Source of the DNA: Lunularia cruciata
Taxonomy: Eukaryota > Streptophyta > Marchantiopsida > Lunulariales > Lunulariaceae
Reading direction: 5' to 3'
Assembly: GCA_948567375.1 (NCBI GenBank)
Contig: OX419756.1
Span: 57,364,333-57,428,332 of the forward strand
DNA: 64,000 nucleotides
Position numbers and translations under genes: made by a program. Shown piece after piece: positions 10,871-23,532 of the stretch (positions within the stretch are counted from its first letter, which is position 1; every line of letters begins with the position of its first letter). The notes beneath the pieces are model-generated. The model worked only from the letters and a program-made list of their open reading frames with translations, was not told where the DNA came from and made no database searches.

Positions 10871-13800
10871 TGTAATCTCTTTCCCAATCAACAAAGATCA
10901 AGTTTGATCAGCCCAATTCAAAAGGAATGCAAGAGAAATTTGAATCTCTATGCTTGCAAAAATGGACCAACATTAGATAATACATAAATATTATTACATT
11001 CACATGTGTGATAGATAAGGAGCATATTTTGGATATCTTTAAAGGTCTAATTATAAATAAATAAAAATTTATGATAGTATGAATGAACCACTTGTTTACT
11101 TGGCAAATTCTCAAGCTCAAAAATCACTTGGTGCAAAATAATATCACAAATCTAACAAGTTTATATAACCATGAAAAATCAACCTATAATGATTCATCTC
11201 ACTTTATATAAAACTTTATCAAAAAAATTCATTCAATTTTTTATTCATTAAAGCATGAGAATTGATTCAATGCACTATTTCTTGACAATACAATTGATTC
11301 TTAATATACATTTAACTATATCCAATATCATTCTTCAAGGAATTTTATTAATAAAATGATATAAGATTGATTAAAATGCATGATTTGATTTTTTAAATTT
11401 AAATTAATTGATGCCTACTAAAATTATCAAAATTGCCTAACATTTTTGCATGCTTAAAATTATAGCTCTGACTTATTACATTTCAAAATATTATCATCTC
11501 TTCTACTCTAATATTTGATAAGTGTGGAGTCTAATTATTACTATAATGCTCTACATGATAATTGTCACAAGAGTGTTAAAGAGTCAATACAAGACAGATC
11601 TTCTATGAGAGTGTAGAATTGTAACTATGGGACAAATCTTCACATTACGGGATTCTATCATGGGAGTGAATAGAAAGATAGTTCACATTGGGATCCATAT
11701 CTCTATGAATACACATGTAAATGAAGCATGCCTTATTTCATTGGAAGCATCCTCTCAATGGCTTTCCATAGACACCAAGATCATGGAAAATGTAGGTCTA
11801 GAAAAAAAAAATTACAATCACATGAAGCTCAAGACAAATCTATCCTATATGAGCCATGGGATTCCAATGTGGGAGCTACGTGCAAGCTACAAGAGCAACG
11901 GGGAGTGGGACTACAAACATGATTGTAGGACCTATGTGCATGGGACCTACAAGCATGGCTACGGGAGTGGCCCCTATGGGCATGGCTCTACGACCTATGA
12001 GAAGGCTACGGGCATGACCCCCACTTGTGAAACTAAGTGAGTTGACGTGTATCAATTGGTACCATACAATCTAGGGTTTAGATACGCAATTAATTTTCAC
12101 CACATGTTCTTGAACTAGTTATGCAAATGCAAGTGTATGTATAGAGAAAGTCTTGGTAGTCAATGTGACTTTGAAAATTCTTGTTTTGATAGTTCTTGAT
12201 CAATAGTTCAAGAATGAATAAAGATCCCATGCATTTGTGGACACATGCATATGTTTGCTCGACCACTTGAAATTTGGCATAATTTCTTTGTATCATTTTC
12301 TTGACTCGATTGATGAAACCTTATCAAAAGCTATGGGAAGTAGCTAAATTCTGTGTGATATGCATTTGGACATTTTTGCTCCATCACATAGCCAGATTTG
12401 GATTCATGCTGCTCTCAAATTCTTAGTTGCATATTTTTCTCTCAACAAGATTCCCATGGATCTCACTTCTTGATGTGCATATATTGTACTATTTGTTACA
12501 TTAAATACTCATTCATCATAAAATATCAATTTTTGTTTAAAATTTCCACTCCTTCAATCTCTTCAAATGTTTCAAATAGAATATGATAGATATTGTGTCC
12601 TCAAACTCAATAATATCTAGATCTTTTTCCCTTAAATTTTAAAATTATAGTAACCTTAAAATCATAATATCAACATCTTTCTAGATGTTTATAAAATCTC
12701 AATATCATAATACAATTGTAGAGAAAATTTTAATGATTTTTTTTGAAAACACACAATAGTTTAAGCAAAGAAGACTTCATGAATTTTAATCTTCTTCTCT
12801 CAAATCATATATAAGAGCTTAAGCTTAAGCTTTAATAATAGTTCTTATAATCTTTTGAACTTGATTGCACTCAAAAAGTGATTGAAGAACATATATCTTG
12901 TTTTATAGATTAATTGTAATTTCAAGCATTTTCAATTCACAAAATTTATCATGAGATCTCCAAATTTAAAATTTCAAAAAAATATTATTTTATTTATTTT
13001 TATATAATAAACCTAATTTCTAGTGTTATTCATCCTTAACAATGTTATCCATCCTCAGCATCATATGAAATCTATCTAGAGCATGCGGCAAGGCATACAA
13101 AATCCAATCTAGAGCCACAGATTTATTGTCATGAGTTTTGATTGATGAATATTTTGGATCTTGGATGAGTGTCATCTTTTACAATTTATTGATTTCCACA
13201 AGAAAAAACCAGAAATTTGTTGCATTTTCCAACAAAGTTCTTGCAAACTTGTAAGCCAAATAAAACCCAACTCTTGGGGTTGGAGCTCAAAGCTTTTTTT
13301 TTCCTTTTAGTATATCCAGAGGAAAAATATTAAAACTAGTAATATATGATATTGTTGTCACCAAAATGTGCTCATTGTAACGACTTAATATATCACTTGT
13401 AATAAGGTAGAATTTTATTCAGCTTAGATCACAAATCATAAGTATTAATGGAGTTGAAGGGGACTTCAAATATCTTATTTATCCGTATGCTTTTTTTCTT
13501 CTTATGAAAATTTGTAACATTCAAAATTTTCTATTATCTAAAATTAATTTTATTACACAAGGATAAGTTTAATTTTGAGAACCAACTACATGATGGTTCA
13601 AATGTTTTTATTTTGGTATAGAAAGATTCAATTCATAAACATCCCTAAAGCTTGTAGGGAGCTATAAAAGAGCTAAAGCATCCACCAACCTAGGCAACAT
13701 GTGTTAAATCAAGGTAGAATTTCATTCTAATTCAAAAACTAGCAAATTTTTCTTTATTAGAAGCTAATATAATGATTTTAATTTAGCTTAAAATATAGAA

Positions 13801-14587
13801 TATAATATAAATATAGAATATAATATAATTATTTACTTGACTATGAAGTAAAAGGAATCATAGAGAAGTGGAAGGTTTAAGAAATGAATTGCTATAAGTG
13901 GTGCACACATTTTTACAAAATTTGTTTTTTTTTAATTTCATTATTTTTTGTAAAGATTTAGTAAAATATTTTACTTTTTAGGAAGAAAAATTTTTTTTAG
14001 TTGAGTTTCTCTCCGAGTTGTGTTTGTACATGTCTCAGTATGAAGGGAACAAGTTCAAAGCCTAAGGCGCTTAGAAGGAAGAATGTCAAATTAGACAAGA
14101 CCAAAGGGTGGTTAAGGAAGAACACACCTTTAAAAGATCTTTGAATCCAAAGACCTTCAGCTCAAAGATGTTTGCCTCCATCGACCTTTGACCTGGACAT
14201 CATTGCACCCAAAGAAGCACAAAAATTTAAATGTGTTACAACTTGGTCAAAGAATTGCCACCAAAGACCATTTGCATTCAAGGAAGAGTTTTTCATGTGT
14301 GAAGGAGGACTACTGCTAAAGGTTTTTTTTGCATGTGTGAGGAAGGACGGTTCACCAACTAATCATTCACTAAAGAATGATGACTGAAGAATCTTGTAAA
14401 ATCAAGTGCGCATTGATCAATTTTACTTTTCATAGTGCAATTTTATTCTCAAATTTTAGTGAGCTTAAAATTTCCAAGTATAGAAAGCATTTAAAGTTTA
14501 TCCTAGCCTTTGTAGTTCTTACCAACTTTGTAGCTGGGGATCCAAGAAAAATTTGATAAGAAATATGGTGTTTGTCCCAAAATCCAT
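10871..14587. other. AT-rich stretch without recognisable genes
   Basis: No supportable gene. An open frame at 11627-12040 is driven by short imperfect repeats around 11880-12010 (units like CTACGGGCATGG and GGGACCTACAAGCATGG, coding Gly/Tyr/His-rich text) and has no known domain. A TATAGAATATAATATA-type short repeat lies near 13795-13830. The rest is poly-A/T-rich. Confidence 0.6.
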
Positions 14588-14589
14588 TA

Positions 14590-14614
14590 CAAAGTTCTAC
14601 TTCCCAATAGTGAC
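14590..14614 (+). repeat. Left terminal inverted repeat of pogo-type element
   Basis: Matches the right end in reverse complement at all but about three positions. A further AATAGTGACATATGTCAC palindrome and a CAGTAGTGACATG copy follow at 14690-14730, likely sub-terminal transposase sites. Confidence 0.88.
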
Positions 14615-14884
14615 ACCTCTTATGAGTAACATCCTCTCAACAGCAACAAAAAGTTGCAAAACCATTGTTTTACAACCATGAATTTTATTCAATAGTGACA
14701 TATGTCACTAATTCTCAGTAGTGACATGGTCTTGAATAAAAATTCTGAACTTGGAAAAAGCCTCTAATGTTCTAGTCTTTCCACAAAGGAGCAAAAACTT
14801 CTTTAATTGTCAATTGCCTCATACACTCGATTCGATTAGTTTTTTGTTTCATGAGCAATGGGAGCCGGATACAATTAAGGATAG

Positions 14885-16364
14885 TTATGCCTGATCCCAA
14901 AGCTCATCCAACACTGTTGAATCACATGGGAGAGAATCCAATAAAGCTATAATTGTTGAATTTGCATGAAAAATATGAACCACCGAACGGACATCGTCAT
15001 TGTCCACCTCGTCGTCTTGAGGAACCTGTATTGTATTGTTGCTGATGAGAATGTTGAGAAAAATATCATCATTGTCCATGATATCATCACTAGTAGGATC
15101 ATTTTCATCTAGTTTCAAGAGCTTGTTAGCAATTTGATTGAGGTAGTTGCAATCAACTCCCAATGACACAAATAAACTATCGTCCATTTGCAAGTCAGCA
15201 AGAATTGACATCAACTGGTTCACAACATCATCTGGTTTGCAAGATGTTGTAGTCCTTTGGTCAATATCTTGGTTGAGGATCACATTGGACATGGTTAGAA
15301 GACAGTTGGCTTTGACAAAGCAGCGACGCATAAGGTTAATGTTGATTGACTCATAAGCATTTTTCACCCAAAAAAGCACATTTTGCATGTGAGTATGATT
15401 GCTAATTAGAAACTTGGCACCAAGTAATGGACCACTACAGTGCCAACTCTTGTATTCAGCAAGTAGATAACTGAGTTGATAATGATGAAAGGTGGTTTTA
15501 AACAAATGGATTATGCCTTGGTTGAGTGGTTGACAAACGCTTGTTGTGTTGGACAAAAAGAAAATGAGAATGATTATTGAATTTGAAATTGGAATCAGCT
15601 AAGCCATGAGGATCAAGAATCTTTGCTACTACAATATGCAACAAATAGTTGTCCCGTAAAATGTAAAGTGTGCATGACCAAATTTTTGCAATGCAGTTGA
15701 TTTTGTGCAAAAGGCGCATATAGGAAGATGTATCTTGCAATGCCTTGGACTAAAAATCATATTGAACACCATATATCTGATTGATGTCCGCCACATTCTT
15801 TAGGGCTTGAGGTCAAGCCCTTTTACCAATGATTTGAACTGTAAACTTTTCCTTTGTTACGCTCACAATTGGAGTCACCGTTATGCATTCCTTTGAGCGT
15901 TTGCCACCTTGGCCATCACTATTTGCAATGCAATATGACCGCAATGATGTTGTGCGATGCTGAAGAGCAGATTCATCCACAATCAAGATGCTCTTGAGTA
16001 TGACATCTTTTAAGATTTCCCGTATCTCTTGCAACCACCATTTGATCTTTGTTTGACATACAGAACTATGTTTGCCACACCTTCTTCTACTTGATCTGTC
16101 AACTTGCTTCAAATATTTCTTGAGCCACCCATTTGAAGCAACAAATGCCTTTAACGCAATGATGTCAGTAGATGTAAGAACTTCAATGTAGACATCTAGA
16201 ATCTTGTCACAAAAAAACAATGCTTTGGTCTTCAAAACTTCATCGGTAACATTGAGGTCTAGAGCATTTGTGACAACCCAGCAAATATCACTTTTGCAGT
16301 AATTGGGTAAGTAAAGTTTGTTCTTGCAGAGATACGAGTCAAAATTGGTCGAATACAAAGTCAA
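14885..16364 (-). pseudogene. pogo-like transposase, CENP-B/Tc5 and DDE catalytic part
   Basis: Reading leftward, a CENP-B/Tc5-type DNA-binding segment shows FVASNGWLKKYLKQVDR (about 16095-16145). The catalytic core starts with ILIVDESALQHR near 15970, which holds the first catalytic Asp, and then VQIIGKRA. The second acid is probably in ILDPHGLADSNF near 15610. The pogo hallmark NTTSVCQPLNQGIIH at about 15510-15554 follows, where the third acid (QPLDQG in the family) reads Asn. An acidic tail (DENDPTSDDIMDNDD) closes the protein. Two main frames, 15813-16364 and 14885-15556, are separated by a frame change, so the gene is dead. The enzyme would cut and paste the element at TA sites. Confidence 0.82.
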
Positions 16365-17065
16365 ATAGTAACAATGTAGTTCTTCTTGGTTGCATCTTTA
16401 ATCTCTCAGGTAGAAACCACACCCAGAAGAGAGTAACAAGCACTGATTTTCAATCTTGTCATGAATTCACACTCCTTAATCACAACTGCATCAATTCTTT
16501 CCAAATAATCTTGATTGTGATGATTGAAGCTCTCCCAAAAATGGCACTTCACTGCAAAACAACTTTGCCTCAAAATTGTGTTCCACCCCTCCACTGAAGG
16601 CACAACTTCCTTCATCTAAATTGCTTCACATCAACTTTGCACTGCACTCACAAATGCAGAATACTACCAACACTACAATTCCTCTCAGATCTGTCAAGGC
16701 ATTGCTCCAATTGCACTTCACTCAGTATCAAACACACAGAATGAAGATCAAGGCTGTGGAATCCAACATCCAACAAGCACATTGACTTGCACTTCAAATT
16801 TCTCCATACACTCACAAACACAAACACAAAGTTGATACTCGGAATCAAGCTTAAGCGACGAGCACTACTTCACATCACTTTGCTTTATCTATTCTCAAAA
16901 ATAATGAGCACTGAATAACATTATACTGCGAATGCCACTCTTAAATAGTGAAGCAATCAACATTTATCTTCCTAATGTACCTCTTCCTTATGACTCAACA
17001 AACCTACAGATCCAAAATGACAATGCACCTCTTCATATTTGCCTATTCAAATCTCAAATTGGTTA
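16365..17065. other. Junction and spacer inside the pogo-type element
   Basis: A 69-codon open frame at 16406-16615 (- strand) has no recognised domain. The rest has short repeats of CACTTCA and CAAACACA type. The left border of the cargo segment should lie here, but I found no inverted repeat or target duplication that marks it. Confidence 0.5.
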
Positions 17066-19975
17066 CTAATCCAATCCGATGTCTTCTTCTTCTTCGGCTT
17101 TCAAACCCAAACCCAAAGTAACTTTACTTCCTACTACTCTATCCTCGGGTTTCACAACTCCTACATCTTTTACCAGATCTAACAATTCTCTTTCTTGATC
17201 TGACATTTCACTAGTGGATAATCTATCTAACTCCTTATATGTTGACCCACTCTTCTCTATTGTCTCCAATGGTAACTCTGAAGACCTCTGCACTCCTACT
17301 TCATCTACTTCGGGTTTTGCTCTAACATCTTTCCGAAGTTTATCTATCTCTATCTTCACTAGATCCAATCTAATCGTGATATTGTCTTCGACTTCCAATA
17401 TCTTCATATCTACCCAAGTTCTAAGACTAATTAATAGAGCATTCAAGTCTATATCCTTTTCATGTCTCCTCCTTGTCTCCTGCACTAACAACTTCAACTC
17501 GTGTAGCCTCGTCTCTTCAATATGAACATTGGCCTTTGTACTTAGCATCTCATTCATCCTGATTACGATCTCCTTTAATGGCTTCAATCTCATCTTCCTT
17601 TCACGCTCCTGATCTACAAGCCAATCTTCTTAGTACATTGCCAATTCCGCCTTGAACTCAGCTTTCATAGTTTCCTTCTCCTTCTCCTTCTACACAATCT
17701 TCTCTTCCTGATTACAAAGTAACTCTTGTAATTGCTCTTCCTCCCTATATCTCATTGTCAATTCCCGTTGCCACAGTTGCGTCTTCTCTTCTACACTCTC
17801 TATCACCCTATCAAGCTCTTGTTCCTTCTTTGCTATTCTTGCCATAGCATGGATAATTTCTAGTCTTGAATCAGCAAACTGTTGCTTCAAGATTTTGTAC
17901 TCTACTACTTGTCTCTCCCTTGCTATGTCATTCTTCTTCACAAGTTTCTCTTGATACCTTGCTTCTCTCTTCAAGTTCTCAATAACTTGACACTGTCCTA
18001 CTGCATCCACTCGCAATACTTTCCTTTCCTCCTTGCCTTGGATTATACTCTTCTTCAACTCCGAGTTCTCTTCTTCCAATCTCGCCAAAACCTACAACAC
18101 AATCTTCACCTCCGGACATGTCGACTGCATCTCCTTCTTCTTGTGCTCTAACTTCACTAACAAGGGGCACACAATTTCTCACAAGTACTCCACCCCATCA
18201 CTTGCACCTACTTCCACCTGCGGAGTGATCTCCTTCTTTACCTCTTCTTCACTTGATACTCACCTTCTTCTCTGCAATCGTCGTATCGGAATAGATGCTT
18301 CACTTCCCAAGCTAGCATTCTCCTCTTCCCTTGCCTTGCTTGGACCCACTTCACACTTCGCCTTGCATCTCGACCAAAATCCCCTCTGGATTGTAATCTT
18401 CTCCTCCTCTGGCTCGGGTACCTCGTCTTCCAACTTCACGTTATTTTCTTCCTTGAGCCCCACCCAAACTTCTTCTTCTTTGGTAGTAGGTACCTATGTC
18501 ATCTCCCCATCTTCATCACTATCGCTACTCGTATCTCCACTTTGTAGCGTGAGCTCCGGTTCCTCCTCATGTTCCGAGTCTTTGGACTTGCACTTGGCTT
18601 CACCTTCTGAGTCTTCCTCTGATGACATGATCACCACTATGCCTTTCCTCGGGTTTCCTCTCCTAGTCTTCCGAGGTCTTGTCTTCTCTACGTCTTTGCC
18701 TTCTCCTTGTCAACTCCTCTTCTTTGAGTTTGGAGTACTTACTTCTACCTCCGCGCTCTTGCCCATCTGTGCATAGTACTCATTAGTGCTTTGGATTTGA
18801 AGAATGTATTTTTGCTACTCCGGGTTGACTTCTCTTCTCAAGTCGGGATGAAAGTGAGACACCATTCTGTTGCACTCCGCCGCATTGAGCAAATTCAACC
18901 CAAGGTAGAAATGTGCTGCAAACGGCACGATGTAGTATAGAGGTGACTTATCCCGCAAATTCCACACCATTTGTCTTGTCCTCCCATGGAAGCACCTCAC
19001 GTAGTTGATAGGTTCTCCTGCAAACATCTTAAGGAAGAACACCGCTTGGTGTTTCATCACATAAGTCATCCTCTCCGGCTTCATTATTGCCATGAGAGCA
19101 CTCATGATCCCTCTCTTCACCGGATCTTTGTAACTTTTGACCTTATACCCATTCTTTTTTCTCTTTGAAGAGAAGGCATCCCTCACTTCTTGGGTTTCTT
19201 CGGCTACCTCTCCCTTCCCCAAGAACGTGGCACCCTGCTCCACGCTTGCCTCTCTTCCAAGCACCAATCTCCAATCCAACTCTGTCCAGCGAGCCAGATT
19301 TCCTCTCTTCCCCTCTTCCTTGGGACCATCAAGACACTTACTCTCGATTATCTTGGTCATGAAACCTGGAAAACTTACATTCCAGTTCCATGCCAAGAAA
19401 GTGATCAGAAGTCGGCTCAAGACTTTGATTCTCGTGATCACATCTAACCTCTAAATTGCATGATTTCTCACTACAAATTTGGAGTTCTTCTTTCCTCCTC
19501 CCATCTTTCCTACTTCCTCACTTTCTCTTGGGTTAACTCTCTTGAATTCTCCTCTACAAAATAGCGTATCTTCAACTCTACTTCCCTTCCCACGATCTCT
19601 TGCAGGACGACTCCTCAACGGTAAAGGAAATTTGCTCGACATTGCTTTGTTGTTAGCCCAATTTTTATAGAGTTGCGCCTTCTTCATCTCTCTTCAATTC
19701 GAGTTTCTACCAAGAAATCACACCTCTTGCATACGCTTGTCACTATCAATTCTACTTCATGCATATGACCGCCGGTTTTGAACGGTCCCTTCTTGAATTT
19801 CTTGCCCCAAAGAAAGGTTGTTACACTATCTTTGCCTTGGGTTGAGCTCCCCCTGATACGAAGACTCCTTCCTTTGGTTTGTATGTTGACATGGCAAGTC
19901 CAAGTACTTTGCCTTATGACCCAAAGCCACGTTACCTTGGGCTTCATCCTGAAGACGCTCTTCTTTGCCTTCTTT
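17066..19975 (-). pseudogene. Unknown acidic coiled-coil protein carried inside the pogo-type element
   Basis: Four consecutive - strand frames (about 19975-19451, 19441-18815, a Glu/Ser-rich linker at 18780-18180, then 18088-17690 and 17593-17066) look like one old gene of roughly 950 codons with several stops. The first third has basic and globular-looking text with a conserved-looking block near 18870-19130 (VMKHQAVFFLKMFAGEP, VPFAAHFYLGLNLL). The middle is an acidic linker (EPEEEKITIQ). The last third is heptad-rich coiled coil (MARLEEENSELKKSI, EYKILKQQFADSRLEI). I recognise no family. It could be a captured host gene, the structural ORF of a second mobile element inserted here, or cargo that moves with the transposon. 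Base composition is richer in G+C than the flanks. Confidence 0.55.
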
Positions 19976-20034
19976 GGCCATACAGGCGCAATTTGACTTC
20001 TCTATACACTTCTTCTTCTCTATTTTGAAAAAAA

Positions 20035-20337
20035 ATAAAATGTGGGTACGACAGCATCAATTTCAACTTGCACGTGCCATTGATGCACCATTTTAGTCAA
20101 CATAGACACTCTAGGAGTTAGTGCTAATTTTTTCTTGGCTAGGTTAGTATTTGGCAAGGATGATGCATCTAAGATTATCTGATTTTGCTTTGCAATCTTA
20201 GTTATTGTTGGGTAAGCAACACCAAACTTCTCAGCGGCTTTCTCCTATGTAATGCCTGCTTGTTCCAAAAATTGCAAAATAACAATCTTTGTTTATAGAT
20301 CCAATTGTGTACGCTTCTTCAGATTAGACGAGTTCAT
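20035..20337 (-). pseudogene. N-terminal helix-turn-helix of the pogo-like transposase
   Basis: Reading leftward from an ATG at 20337: MNSSNLKKRTQLDL, one stop, TKIVILQFLEQAGIT, one stop, EKAAEKFGVAYPTITKIAK. This is the Pipsqueak-type helix-turn-helix (basic start, helix, Ala-Ala-x-x-Phe-Gly-Val, Thr-Ile-x-x-Ile) that opens pogo transposases and binds the inverted repeats. It is separated from the rest of the transposase by the cargo segment. It lies about 165 bases inside the right inverted repeat, as expected for the start of the gene. Confidence 0.78.
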
Positions 20338-20502
20338 TGGAAATACAAAGAATACAAAATTATAAGGATCTATTATTACCCAAGGTAGAGAAGAGAGGAG
20401 GTACAACCTCAACTTGTGCACACAGTCACAGGAGTTGCACACAATTCTCTCTAATATTGATCTCCTCGCAATAGTGACATTAAGACTAGGTACTAATGTA
20501 TG

Positions 20503-20526
20503 TCACTATTGGGAGGTAGAACTCTA
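20503..20526 (-). repeat. Right terminal inverted repeat of pogo-type element
   Basis: Partner of the left repeat. An internal AATAGTGACATTAAG copy at about 20470 repeats the AATAGTGACA core, as at the left end. Confidence 0.88.
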
Positions 20527-20528
20527 TA

Positions 20529-20849
20529 GAAAGATCACCAAAGCTATCCTTTGTAGTTTAGTTGTAACTAAGTAGGCAAGCCATTGTAGAAATAAGGTGA
20601 TCCAAAGCAAGGATTTTGGGTTCTTGCTCTAGAATTATGAGTTGAGTGACTTTGGAATGATCCATAAGATGAGTGGGAGGAAGGAGAGATCAATTTGGGA
20701 ATTGAGAGGAAATCCATACAATTTGAGTGAAGAGAATGGAGAAATGTAGGACCAATGGGAGCAATGATGCTTGATACAAATTTCAGTAATAAAGCATTGA
20801 CATTAAACATCAAGGCAACCTTTGCAAATAAGCGGTCAAAGAACAATGC
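20529..20849. other. Spacer without recognisable gene
   Basis: A - strand open frame at 20568-20846 appears to be a shadow of purine-rich + strand text; nothing recognisable. Confidence 0.5.
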
Positions 20850-22980
20850 ATGGAGGGTGGGGAGTTAGAAGGACCTAACCCAAAGTGCAAAAGTGGAAGA
20901 GGTTATGAAGTTGTTCAAAGCCAAAGAGAATAAACTACCTTACCAATAGTCAAGCCATCTTTCTTGGGCACACGTACCAAGGAGAAATTATCAACTAGAA
21001 AACATGTTTTGCCTTCGATTAAGGAGTCCCCACAATAAATTTGAGGAAGATGGTGGGGCAAATTACTTGGCTCTTTTGTGATATATTTCTATATGTGGTT
21101 AAAAATTTAACAAGGGAAGAGCACAAGAAGTTCCCAAGTCATTTCAATCAAGAAGGGTATTTGTCATGCAACTTAAAGGCAAATTGTTGATCAAGAAGTG
21201 TAGAGAAGTGGATGAAAAGTATGGAACAATAGGAGAATTTTTGTAGTGGAGGAAGAAGTGGCCACCACAAAGGTAAAGAAGAAGAGTAAACATCTAGCTT
21301 AGTCTCCTAGCCAATAAAGAGACCAAGAAGAAATCCTCAGATTATAGATAATAATTAGAGGCAAAAGAAGAAAAAAATCTTGGAAGAAAAAGAAGACTCC
21401 AAAGACAAGTACAAAGAAGAGGAAGAAGGATCTTTTACTCTATAGGGGTTTGTAGCATGATGAGAAGGATGGGAGTTGTATGAAGATGCATAATCAACTT
21501 TAAACACGTAGTAGAGCAAGAAACTTGAGAACCAAGCCAAGGACCAAGGTGAAACATCACATTAATTCAAAGTTCCTCCAGGCCCCAACCAAGAAGATAG
21601 TTTCTCCAAAGAAGAAAAACAAAGGACAATGAGAAGTTAAAGAACACAATCAAGAAGAAAATTTCAAAGTAGAGAAGGAGGGAGAAGCCAAAGACTTGCA
21701 AATGTAGCACAAGCTAAAGTAGGAGAAGAAGCAACCCAAGAACTTTGAGTGCCTATCAAGGAAGGAGTGAATTTTTAATCCACTTGGTAGGATCAATGCT
21801 ACAAATGATGTAGCTTCTTTTACCATAGTACTAAGTGTTCTACTTGATATGGTGGATTCCATTACATTGATCCGAATATTCCACAAGATTATCTACACTA
21901 GGAATGAAAACAAAGAGCAATCAAAGGAGGAGATAGAAAAGGCCTAAAACCTATACAAAAAAGAGGCAAAGAAGGTAAATGCACTTGTGCATGAGAATTT
22001 TGAAGTTCAAAGGTAGAATGCCTCTCTTGTAGCAAATTGTAGCCAAGGAGAAGAAGAAATCAATAAGCTACAAGGGAAGTTAAGGTCACTTTGACTCAAA
22101 TAGAGGCAAAAGCAACTTGTGTACAAAGAGCAATTGAAGGTTAGAGACAAAGAGGTGGTGTTTATTCATGGTAAATTAGAGACTTCTAAGATTTTAGTAG
22201 TAAACTTGTAGTTTTAAATGTTTGAATATCACAAGGAAGTAGCCACTCATTTGGACCACTTGGCCAAAGAACTAAAGAAAGAGAAAGAAGAGAAGGAATC
22301 AGATAGATCTCAAATGTTGAAGGAAATGATGGAAGAAGCAAGACTATGACCCACTTAGAGGAGGCAGAGAAGCAAAAGATGATCCAACAAATAAGAGAAG
22401 CTAGACACCACTTTGTGTGTATGTTGGAAGAAGTAAGAAAAGTGAGGGTAACATAGGTGAAACTCCATGAACTTAAGTTGTGAGTCCAAAAGTTAGAAAA
22501 GAAGTTCTAAAAAGAGGAGAAGATGGACCAATTAGTTGTTTGGCTTCAAGAGCATTTGTATATGAATTTTACCAAAATTGTTATACGTATCTATTAGAGA
22601 TAGCCCATAACAAGGAGCAAATTGAGCACCTATGTGGGAACTTTTGAGGTTAACATAGTTTTTTTGCAATAGAAACTTAGGCTAAAGACACTTTGTTGAA
22701 AGATCTTTGTAGTTATAGGATCTTGGAGTAAGAAGTAATCCAAAGTCCTTTCTAGTTGTAGCTACTCATAGTTTTTGACACTTTATAGTAACAAGTCCAA
22801 ATGACATAATTTTTGAAGTTGTCTTTGGAGAAGAACTTATACTTTCCTTGACATGTGTAAAGAGCCTAATTAACTTACAAGCAAGTAGATAAGATAAGAC
22901 AAAGAGAGGATTCTCAATGTACAATGAGGATGAAGCCAAGAAGATTTTTGGCTTTCATCAACTGCTAGATGCATTTGACT
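20850..22980 (+). pseudogene. Decayed Lys/Glu-rich coiled-coil coding stretch
   Basis: The + strand is strongly purine-rich and reads, between many stops, as charged helical text, for example KKSWKKKKTPKTS near 21375, VSPKKKNKGQ near 21600, NKEQSKEEIEKA near 21915 and HLAKELKKEKEEKESDRS near 22260. No domain is recognised. Similar architecture recurs at 25.2-27.6 kb and 34.5-36.1 kb and in the pogo cargo. These may be decayed members of one coiled-coil protein class carried by repeats. Low-complexity bias alone could also give this look. Confidence 0.35.
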
Positions 22981-23532
22981 TATAATAAGAAGAGTATAAA
23001 AAGCAATTTTTTTAGTGTAAATATTCATTCATTCCTTTAATTGTAATTCATCAAAAGAGGCAAGAGCTCTTTGTCCTTACTGCCTTAATTTTTTAGTACT
23101 GATGGTTGTTTTGTCAGAGTAGGATGACAAACTTTGGAGTAGGACCACCACATGTGCTAGAGTGGAAGGAAACATTCATACCTGATTGAGATGTGTGATC
23201 CTTGAGGTTTTGAAGGAGCAAAGCAATCTATTGAAGTGTCATAGAAGAGCCATAGCATTGAAAGTACCACAAGATACCAAAAGCAAAGACTAACTACTAA
23301 TGCAAAGAAGCCTTTTAAGTTGTGCCTTCTTGGAAGTATAGTACTCAACCTTTGGAGATGATGTCTTTGTAGTAAAGTGGCCTATTCAGGTTGAATGAAT
23401 CATCATCTTCATGATTAATTTGGAAAGAACTTGTAGTGAAAGTAATTAGGTTAATTTTCAATTTGCCATAGTGCACTACAAGGGATGATATACACTCTTG
23501 TAGGAGTGGTTCATGCTCAAGAGGTAAAACAA
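22981..23532. other. No recognisable gene
   Basis: Two - strand open frames in and next to this stretch (23157-23348, 23345-23584) have no domain features. Nothing else seen. Confidence 0.5.

Larger units (their letters stand above)
14590..20526 (-). mobile_element. pogo-type (Tc1/mariner superfamily) DNA transposon with cargo
   Basis: Terminal inverted repeats of about 24 bases frame the stretch. The left end (14590) reads CAAAGTTCTACTTCCCAATA and the right end, reverse complemented from 20526, reads TAGAGTTCTACCTCCCAATA; both continue into GTGACA. A TA dinucleotide flanks each end (14588-14589 and 20527-20528), the target duplication of this superfamily. Inside, a pogo-like transposase is coded on the - strand: a helix-turn-helix start at the right and a DDE catalytic part at the left. 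About 3.6 kb of unrelated coding sequence lies between them. The usual pogo element is 2 to 3 kb, so this one is about twice as long. Confidence 0.85.

Noticed and set aside
11627-12040. 137-codon Gly/His/Tyr-rich open frame as a small host gene
   Set aside because: Its length comes from short imperfect DNA repeats. There is no domain, no second copy and no supporting signal.
18033-18776. 247-codon + strand Ser/Leu-rich open frame
   Set aside because: Antisense shadow of the acidic, coiled-coil cargo gene. Serine/leucine-rich text is what the reverse of Glu/Lys codons gives.
16365-20034. Cargo of the pogo element as an ordinary intron
   Set aside because: It holds a long protein-coding-like stretch on the same strand, and I saw no convincing splice-site pair. 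Left open, but not claimed.
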